Shown here piece after piece: positions 33,555 through 38,402 of a stretch of DNA of 38,402 bases. Position numbers and translations under genes: made by a program. Origin of the DNA: JBECKR01 sp040235415 (lineage in GTDB: Bacteria > Acidobacteriota > Polarisedimenticolia > Polarisedimenticolales > Polarisedimenticolaceae). A model generated the notes under the pieces. That model was not told the DNA's origin. It saw nothing but the letters and a program-made list of their open reading frames with translations, and made no database searches. Each line of letters begins with the position of its first letter. Positions within the stretch are counted from its first letter, which is position 1. Location: NCBI GenBank assembly GCA_040235415.1, contig JBECKR010000027.1, positions 1-38,402 on the forward strand, read 5' to 3'.

Positions 33555-33818
33555 ATGCGACGCGGCGGCGGCATCGGCTTCGTGGTCCTGATCGTGGTCG
33601 TCGCGGTGGTCCTGTGGCTCACCGCGAGGGCATGGCGCGCGGTCGCCCCGACCGCGGCCGAGGTTGCGAGCCCCGCCGAGGCCTCGGACGTCGACGAGGC
33701 CCGCAGCGAGGCCGGCGAGGCGGTCCGCTCGGGCGAGCTTCCCGACCTCTCGAAGATGCGGCAGGAGACCGGGCAGCACGCCGACGCGGTCGGCGAGGCT
33801 CTGAAGCAGGTCCCCTGA
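33555..33818 (+). CDS. Small membrane-anchored protein (87 aa)
   Basis: Not recognised. A single N-terminal membrane helix (residues ~8-24, IGFVVLIVVVAVVLWLTA) is followed by an Arg stop-transfer cluster. The cytoplasmic or periplasmic tail is acidic and Ala/Glu-rich (ASDVDEARSEAGEAV, then KMRQETGQHADAVGEAL) and could form a coiled coil. The ribosome site is weak. It precedes the P5C dehydrogenase gene by 113 nt, which contains a separate promoter. Confidence 0.6.
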   Translation: MRRGGGIGFVVLIVVVAVVLWLTARAWRAVAPTAAEVASPAEASDVDEARSEAGEAVRSGELPDLSKMRQETGQHADAVGEALKQVP

Positions 33819-33868
33819 CAGTCGACCCGAACGGTCCGTCCCGGGTCGGGGACCGCCCCTCCCCGCAC

Positions 33869-33877
33869 TGCTAGAAT
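33869..33877 (+). promoter_or_regulatory. Extended -10 element upstream of P5C dehydrogenase
   Basis: TG-C-TAGAAT, an extended -10 element like that ahead of FTCD, lies 54 nt before the ATG at 33932. Confidence 0.45.
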
Positions 33878-33931
33878 CGACCCTCCGGCGAGACTCGCCC
33901 GCCCGCGCGATCCAACCGAGGAGAGGCATCC

Positions 33932-35563
33932 ATGTCGAACGGAGTGTTCAACGTACCGCAACCCAGGAACGAGCCGGTGCTGTCGTACGCCCCGGGGAGC
34001 CCCGAGCGCCGCGAGCTGCGCCGCCAGCTCGAGCGCATGGCGGCCCGCGAGATCGAGATCCCCGCGCGCATCGGAGGCCGCAACGTCCGAACCGGGAACC
34101 TCGCGAAGGCCGTGATGCCGCACGACCACGCGCACGTCCTCGCGACCTGGCACAAGTGCGGCAAGAAGGAGGTCGAGCGCGCCATCGCGACCGCGCTCGA
34201 GGCGCACCGCTCGTGGTCGCGCATGCCGTGGCAGCACCGCGCCGCGATCTTCCTCAAGGCCGCGGACCTGCTCGCGGGACCGTACCGCTCGGTGGTGAAC
34301 GCCGCGACGATGCTGGGGCAGTCGAAGACGGCGCATCAGGCCGAGATCGACTCGGCGGCCGAGCTGATCGACTTCTGGCGCTTCAACCCGTACTACATGC
34401 AGCAGATCCATCGCGACCAGCCGGCGTCCTCCCCGGGGTGCTGGAACTATCTCGAGTACCGGCCGCTCGAGGGCTTCGTGTTCGCGGTGACGCCGTTCAA
34501 CTTCACGAGCATCGCGGGTAACCTCCCGACCGCCCCGGCCATGATGGGAAACGTCGTGCTGTGGAAGCCGGCGTCGTCGGCGATCTACTCGGCGCACTTC
34601 GTCCTGAGGGTCCTCGAGGAGGCGGGGCTGCCGCCCGGGGTCATCAACATGGTCGCGGGCTCGGGCGGCGAGGTCGGCGACCCGGTCCTCGCGAGCCCGG
34701 ACCTCGCCGGCATCCACTTCACGGGTTCGACCGCCGTGTTCAAGGGGATGTGGCGCACGATCGGCGAGAACATCGAGCGCTACAAGTACTACCCGCGGAT
34801 CGTCGGCGAGACCGGAGGCAAGGACTTCGTGTTCGCGCACCGCTCGGCCGACGTCGACGCCCTGGTCGCGGCGCTCGTTCGCGGGGCCTACGAGTTCCAG
34901 GGGCAGAAGTGCTCCGCGGCCTCCCGCGCCTACGTCCCGAAGTCGATTTGGCCCCGCGTGTGGCGGACGCTCGAGTCGGAGCTCCGCAAGGTCAAGATGG
35001 GCGACCCGACCGACTTCACGAACTTCATGGGCGCGGTCATCGACGCGAACGCGTTCCACGACATCAAGGGGTACATCGCCTACGCCAAGCGCTCGAAGGA
35101 CGCCCGCATCCTTTACGGCGGCAATTGCGACCGCCGCCGCGGCTACTTCATCGAGCCGACCGTCGTGCTCGCGAAGAAGCCCGACTTCAAGCTCATGCGG
35201 GAAGAGATCTTCGGACCCGTGCTGACGGTGTACGTCTACCCCGACGACCGTTTGGACCAGGCGCTCGACCTGTGCGACGGCGGGTCGCCGTACGGCCTCA
35301 CCGGCGCGGTGTTCGCGCAGGACCGCGAGGCGATCGTCGCGATCACGGACCGCCTGACGCACGCCGCCGGCAACTTCTACATCAACGACAAGCCGACCGG
35401 AGCCGTCGTGGGACAACAGCCGTTCGGCGGCGGCCGCGCGTCGGGCACGAACGACAAAGCCGGGAGCTACCTCAACATGGTCCGCTGGACGAGCGCCCGC
35501 TCCGTCAAGGAGACGTTCGTCCCGCCGACCGACTTCCGCTACCCGTTCCTGCAGCCGGATTGA
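33932..35563 (+). CDS. pruA: L-glutamate gamma-semialdehyde (1-pyrroline-5-carboxylate) dehydrogenase (543 aa)
   Basis: NAD-dependent oxidation of glutamate semialdehyde/P5C to glutamate, the second step of proline degradation. It is a full aldehyde-dehydrogenase fold of the stand-alone, eukaryote-like P5CDH group. N-terminal signatures are PGSPERRELRRQLERMAAREIEIP and WHKCGKKEVERAIATALEAHRSW; the cofactor region is FAVTPFNFTSIAGNLPTAPAMMGN; the general base is Glu293 in GETGGKDF; and the catalytic Cys327 is in FQGQKCSAASRAYV. The substrate-binding end is DKPTGAVVGQQPFGGGRASGTNDKAG. The length is typical of the group. Proline dehydrogenase is not in the window. The start has GAGGAGAGG at 6-8 nt. 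Confidence 0.95.
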   Translation: MSNGVFNVPQPRNEPVLSYAPGSPERRELRRQLERMAAREIEIPARIGGRNVRTGNLAKAVMPHDHAHVLATWHKCGKKEVERAIATALEAHRSWSRMPWQHRAAIFLKAADLLAGPYRSVVNAATMLGQSKTAHQAEIDSAAELIDFWRFNPYYMQQIHRDQPASSPGCWNYLEYRPLEGFVFAVTPFNFTSIAGNLPTAPAMMGNVVLWKPASSAIYSAHFVLRVLEEAGLPPGVINMVAGSGGEVGDPVLASPDLAGIHFTGSTAVFKGMWRTIGENIERYKYYPRIVGETGGKDFVFAHRSADVDALVAALVRGAYEFQGQKCSAASRAYVPKSIWPRVWRTLESELRKVKMGDPTDFTNFMGAVIDANAFHDIKGYIAYAKRSKDARILYGGNCDRRRGYFIEPTVVLAKKPDFKLMREEIFGPVLTVYVYPDDRLDQALDLCDGGSPYGLTGAVFAQDREAIVAITDRLTHAAGNFYINDKPTGAVVGQQPFGGGRASGTNDKAGSYLNMVRWTSARSVKETFVPPTDFRYPFLQPD

Positions 35564-35564
35564 T

Positions 35565-35602
35565 GGGGACAGGCACCGATCGCGCGATCGGTGCCTGTCC
35601 CC
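35565..35602. repeat. Perfect 38-bp palindrome beginning GGGGACAGGCACC
   Basis: GGGGACAGGCACCGATCG (35565-35582), a central CG, then the exact reverse complement to 35602. It begins 1 nt after the pruA stop and ends 2 nt before the stop of the convergent unknown gene, so it may end transcription from both sides. The GGGGACA end is shared with the repeats around the amidohydrolase gene, pointing to a common REP-like class. Confidence 0.95.
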
Positions 35603-35604
35603 TT

Positions 35605-36399
35605 CTAGTAGTTGACCACCTGGCTCGAGGGCACGGAGCCGACGCGGGTCGTCCCCATCGTCACGACGGGATGGAGGATGCGGTGCCCGTGGGTGGCGGG
35701 CGGGTCCGTCGTGATGCCGTGCCAGCCGCGGCGGTCGCGCTCGCGGGTCTGCAGCAGCAAGCGATCGAGGGCCTTGACCCAGTCGCCCGGACCGGTACCG
35801 AGCTGCGACGGAAGGCGCCGCGCGAGCTCGGCCTCGGCGAGGGCCGTCGCGGCCGCCGGCGTCGTCGACGGCCCGAACCGTTGCCCGGCGAGCGCGTTGA
35901 TCGCGTCCGCGATGAGCTTGTACGTGATGTCGAAGGCGCGCTGGGCGTCCGCGAGGTGTTCCTCCTCTCCCTGCCGGATCAGCGCGGACACCGCGGGACT
36001 GATGCTCCAGTAGTGCTGGTAGACGCGGTGGCCGATGCGCTGCGTCATCCCGGGTCGCAGGTGATCGCCCGGCCCGGGATAGAACGACTCGTGCGTCGCG
36101 TCGCCGGCGGCGGTGCGCATGACCTCCGCGAAGTGCTGCACCCTCCCGTCGGTCCGGACCGGAACGGCGCGCGTCGCGAACGACGGGATCGTGAACGCGG
36201 CGGCGCTCTTGACGAGCGTCAGCCCGCCGGTCGTCCCGAGCGACGACGACCCGGAGCGCTGAACGATCCGGCCGAGCCCGCCGGGCGCGGTCTGTTCGAC
36301 CGACGTACCGGCCCGTACCGCGACGACGTCCCGCCGCGCCGCCGCCTGCGCCGCGAGACGCTCGAGCTTGGCCATCGAGACCGCTTCGACGCGATGCAT
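35605..36399 (-). CDS. Uncharacterised soluble protein (264 aa)
   Basis: No family recognised. The N-terminal 90 residues are low in complexity (Ala, Ser, Gly, Thr). The C-terminal region looks structured: VYQHYWSISPAVSALIRQGEEEHLADAQRAFDITYKLIADAINALAG, then a helix ending in GDWVKALDRLL, and GITTDPPATHGHRILHP. The EEEH and several conserved-looking His could bind metal, but there is no HExxH. No signal peptide or membrane helix is seen. The start is uncertain: ATG at 36399 (GGGAG about 10 nt upstream) or ATG at 36375. The stop codon lies 2 nt from the palindrome. Confidence 0.65.
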   Translation of the reverse strand: MHRVEAVSMAKLERLAAQAAARRDVVAVRAGTSVEQTAPGGLGRIVQRSGSSSLGTTGGLTLVKSAAAFTIPSFATRAVPVRTDGRVQHFAEVMRTAAGDATHESFYPGPGDHLRPGMTQRIGHRVYQHYWSISPAVSALIRQGEEEHLADAQRAFDITYKLIADAINALAGQRFGPSTTPAAATALAEAELARRLPSQLGTGPGDWVKALDRLLLQTRERDRRGWHGITTDPPATHGHRILHPVVTMGTTRVGSVPSSQVVNY

Positions 36400-36466
36400 C
36401 GTTTCGTGCTCCCACCCCCGGACCTGCCGCTCACGATAGCCCCGGCGCGGCGGCGGCCGCAACGGA

Positions 36467-36949
36467 TCAACGGATCGGGCGGTACTCCGGCGACGCCGCG
36501 AGCGCGTCGAGGAACGCCTGCGTGCGCTTCGGCACGAGCCGCAGCGCGCGATCCTCTCCGTTCGCGTCGCGGTACCTCACGAGCAGGGAGCTCACCCACG
36601 CGGTCCGCTGTTGCTCGACCGAAACGATGCTCGAGATCGGGATGACGTGCTCCAGATCCCACATCGGGGTGATCAGCGAGAACGGGAACCAGGCCGTGAC
36701 CCGCAAGTAGCGCGGCGTCACGATGAGGCGCAGGCAGTTGTTCGCCCCGCCGAAGTACTTCATGAGGCGGTTCCGCTCGGATCGACCCGACGCGAACGAC
36801 TCGCGGTAGACGGCGTCGCCCGCGTCGATCGCGGGCCCGTCGCGCCGCGCCGCGACGTAGCGGTAGGCGGCGTAGCCCACGACGGCGATCGTCGCAGGAA
36901 GCGCGATCCACTGCAGGGACTCGATCAGCTCTCTCGGATCCGGTGCCAT
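36467..36949 (-). CDS. Membrane-anchored bacterial PH-like domain protein (160 aa)
   Basis: One N-terminal membrane helix (residues ~10-30, SLQWIALPATIAVVGYAAYRYVAA) is followed by a single soluble domain. This has an alternating beta pattern: NCLRLIVTPRYLRVTAWFPFSLITP, VIPISSIVSVEQ, SLLVRYRDANGEDRALRLVP, and a closing helix TQAFLDALAASPEYR. This is the usual layout of bacterial PH-like (bPH) or GRAM-like domains. The role is unknown. It starts 11 nt after the yjbQ stop and is probably co-transcribed with it. Confidence 0.7.
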   Translation of the reverse strand: MAPDPRELIESLQWIALPATIAVVGYAAYRYVAARRDGPAIDAGDAVYRESFASGRSERNRLMKYFGGANNCLRLIVTPRYLRVTAWFPFSLITPMWDLEHVIPISSIVSVEQQRTAWVSSLLVRYRDANGEDRALRLVPKRTQAFLDALAASPEYRPIR

Positions 36950-36960
36950 CCCCGAAGCCC

Positions 36961-37392
36961 TCAGCCCTTGCCGTCCGTCCCGATGACGTGCGCGGCGACC
37001 CGCCGCCGGCTGCCGCGGGCGCGGTGCTCCCAGAGGTAGATCCCCTGCCACGTCCCGAGCGCGGGGCGCCCGTCGACCACCGGCATCGAGAGCGTCGTCG
37101 AGGTCAGCGCCGAGCGGACGTGCGCCGGCATGTCGTCCGGCCCCTCGGCGGTGTGGCGGAACAGCCCGTCGCCGTCCGGCACCAGCCGCGCGAAGAATCG
37201 CTCGAAGTCGCGCTGCACCTCCGGATCGGCGTTTTCCTGCACGAGCAGCGACGCCGAGGTGTGCCGGACGTGCAGCGTCAGGAGCCCCTCCCGGATCCCG
37301 GCGCTGCGGACCCAGCCGACGACCTCGGCGGTGAACTCGACGAGGCCGCGCCCGCGCGTCGGAATCGTGAACTCGTGCGTGGCTTGTCGGAT
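36961..37392 (-). CDS. yjbQ: YjbQ/UPF0047 family protein with a non-canonical (ATC) start (143 aa)
   Basis: Small cytoplasmic enzyme family; E. coli YjbQ has weak thiamine-phosphate-synthase activity. Clear signatures are EFTIPTRGRGLVEFTAEV, GLLTLHVRHTSASLLVQENADPEVQRDFERFF, EGPDDMPAHVRSALTSTTLSMPV and GTWQGIYLWEHRARGSRRR. Reading upstream in frame, there is no ATG, GTG or TTG between an in-frame TAG (just after the -10) and the conserved N-terminus. GGAGG (37404-37400) is placed exactly 7 nt before ATC at 37392-37390, which gives a protein of normal length. GTG at 37242 would delete the HTSAS motif. Either a rare AUC start is used or the ATG carries a base error. Confidence 0.85.
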   Translation of the reverse strand: MRQATHEFTIPTRGRGLVEFTAEVVGWVRSAGIREGLLTLHVRHTSASLLVQENADPEVQRDFERFFARLVPDGDGLFRHTAEGPDDMPAHVRSALTSTTLSMPVVDGRPALGTWQGIYLWEHRARGSRRRVAAHVIGTDGKG

Positions 37393-37424
37393 GGCGTGCC
37401 CTCCGCCGGCGCGTGCCGGGAGCT

Positions 37425-37454
37425 ATGCTATCCAAACCGATGCGCCGGCGTCAT
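37425..37454 (-). promoter_or_regulatory. Putative yjbQ promoter overlapping the AsmA-like gene promoter
   Basis: On the - strand, ATGACG (37454-37449), an 18-nt spacer and TAGCAT (37430-37425). On the + strand, TATGCT (37424-37429) overlaps it as a candidate -10 for the gene at 37457. The two divergent genes are only 64 nt apart. Confidence 0.35.
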
Positions 37455-37456
37455 CC

Positions 37457-38402
37457 ATGAGCGACCCTCCTCCCGCCGCCCCGGCCCGCCCCCGCCGGGC
37501 CCGCCGGATCCTGATCCGCGTCGCGGCCGTCCTCGGCCTCGTCGTCGTCGCCGCCGGCGTCGCGGTCTACCTCGAGCGCGACTGGCCGCGGCGCAAGGTG
37601 CAGTCGATCCTGGCCGGAGAGCTCGGGGCCGACGTCTCCCTCGGCCGGCTCGAGGTCGTCTCGCTCGACACCTTCGTGCTCCGCGACCTCGCGGTGCGCG
37701 AGATGGTCTCGCAGCCCTGGCTCGAGCGGCTCGCGATCGCGCGGCTCGAGGTGCACGGCTCGCCGCTCGCGTTCCGCCAAGGGCGGTTCGAGTCGATCGC
37801 GATCGACGGGCTCGAGGCTCGACTCGCGAACCCCGAGGGGCGCGAGGCGCCGGCCGCCGAAGCGCAGGAGATCCACGTCGGCCGGCTCGACCTCGCGAAC
37901 GGCCGCGTGGTGCTCACCGGCGCCGGCGGGGAGACCGCGCTGGCCGTCAAGGCGTCGATCGAAGGGATCGGCGACGCGATGCGCGGCTCGGCGGAGCTCT
38001 CGGGGAAGGACCTCCCGCTCGCCCCCGCGATCGCGATGGCGCTCGGCCCCGAGCGGTTCGACGCGTTCCGCAAGGCGAGCGCGCTCGATCTCGACCGCCC
38101 GCTCGAGAACCTCGACGTCGCGGCGACGCTCGCGGAGGGTGGCGCGGTCACGGTCGCCGTGCGCTCGGCAGGGAAGCTCGCGCTGCGGCTCCCGGAGCCG
38201 CTCGAGGTGCCGTTTCCGAGCGTCGACGCGTCGCTCGCGGGGCCGGACGACGCCGGCGTCCGGGCGTTCGACGTTCACGCCGTGGCCGAGGGACTCGCGG
38301 ACGCGACCGTCGCCGGGACGCTCGCCGCCGACGGGACGCCGACGCTCGAGCGGCTCGACGCCGACGTGCCCGGCGCGGCGGTGCTCGCGCGGGCGGTCGC
38401 GG
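37457..38402 (+). CDS. AsmA-like envelope protein, N-terminal part, runs off the window
   Basis: 315 residues are visible before the sequence ends, with no stop. The N-terminus is cytoplasmic and Pro/Arg-rich (PPPAAPARPRRARR), followed by one membrane helix (ILIRVAAVLGLVVVAAGVAVYL). The periplasmic start is typical of AsmA/TamB-type proteins: QSILAGELGADVSLGRLEV, then SLDTFVLRDLAVRE and LERLAIARLEVHG, a repeating beta-taco pattern. Such proteins form hydrophobic grooves that carry phospholipids between the inner and outer membranes, implying a diderm cell. ATG at 37457 is the first plausible start, 64 nt from the yjbQ start on the other strand. Confidence 0.8.
   Translation, partial: MSDPPPAAPARPRRARRILIRVAAVLGLVVVAAGVAVYLERDWPRRKVQSILAGELGADVSLGRLEVVSLDTFVLRDLAVREMVSQPWLERLAIARLEVHGSPLAFRQGRFESIAIDGLEARLANPEGREAPAAEAQEIHVGRLDLANGRVVLTGAGGETALAVKASIEGIGDAMRGSAELSGKDLPLAPAIAMALGPERFDAFRKASALDLDRPLENLDVAATLAEGGAVTVAVRSAGKLALRLPEPLEVPFPSVDASLAGPDDAGVRAFDVHAVAEGLADATVAGTLAADGTPTLERLDADVPGAAVLARAVA

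Noticed and set aside
33820..33862. GC-rich hairpin after the 87-aa gene as an intrinsic terminator
   Set aside because: Imperfect pairing and no T run follow it; such hairpins are expected by chance at this GC content.
36961..37242. yjbQ starting at GTG 37242
   Set aside because: This would remove about 50 residues, including the conserved N-terminal strand and HTSAS motif, which are plainly encoded upstream in the same frame.

Overview
The window is a gene-dense, very GC-rich (roughly 70% by eye) bacterial chromosome segment. It carries chromosomal housekeeping and accessory genes, with no phage, plasmid, rRNA, tRNA or CRISPR signatures that I can see. Its content resembles environmental Acidobacteriota, Myxococcota or Eisenbacteria-type lineages: a secreted TolB-propeller/amidohydrolase protein, a multihaem cytochrome, tandem RND pumps, a fused formiminotransferase-cyclodeaminase, a PilZ protein and dyad repeats beginning GGGGACA. 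The phylum is an inference, not a demonstration. Many genes overlap by 4 nt (ATGA or GTGA), and three convergent pairs overlap at their 3' ends.

Layout. 1-320 (-): 5' end of a secreted protein whose start codon is separated from its coding frame by a 29-nt AG/CT dinucleotide tract. 499-1275 (+): small secreted protein. 1286-4537 (-): propeller/amidohydrolase protein, flanked on both sides by paired inverted GGGGACATTCC repeats. 4608-5516 (-): DUF2785-like protein. 5701-8599 (+): TonB_C protein, DUF2127 membrane protein, VOC protein, a GNAT remnant, a small unknown protein, DUF2164 protein and a GNAT acetyltransferase. 8587-9501 (-): class I aldolase. 9671-12563 (+): ApaG and a five-haem cytochrome. 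12540-14325 (-): doxX-pirin-nitroreductase operon, divergent from a MarR regulator (14486, +) that is followed by a 59-aa membrane peptide. 15274-16749 (+): a degenerate DUF2779-like protein.

16724-24449 (-): operon of a periplasmic adaptor lipoprotein and two different RND pumps, joined by GTGA overlaps and with no outer-membrane channel gene. 24708-26381 (+): fused FTCD of histidine/folate metabolism. 26390-27948 (-): small membrane protein and a Fic-like protein lacking the catalytic histidine. 28091-28876 (+): PilZ protein. 28877-30115 (-): DUF1015. 30195-31601 (+): M28 peptidase. 31611-33466 (-): GluQ-RS and a CAP-domain protein. 33555-35563 (+): small anchored protein and P5C dehydrogenase, followed by a perfect 38-bp palindrome. 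35605-37392 (-): unknown protein, PH-like membrane protein and YjbQ, the last without a canonical start codon. 37457-end (+): AsmA-like protein running off the window.

Functional themes are envelope and efflux (RND operon, AsmA, TonB_C), oxidative or electrophile stress (MarR with doxX/pirin/nitroreductase) and amino-acid catabolism to glutamate (FTCD, P5CDH). The items I would look at first are the dinucleotide tract at 265-293, the paired repeats, the Fic and DUF2779 homologues with lost catalytic residues, and the unusual yjbQ start. No intergenic gap exceeds 300 nt; the largest (24450-24707) holds the promoter region between the RND operon and FTCD.
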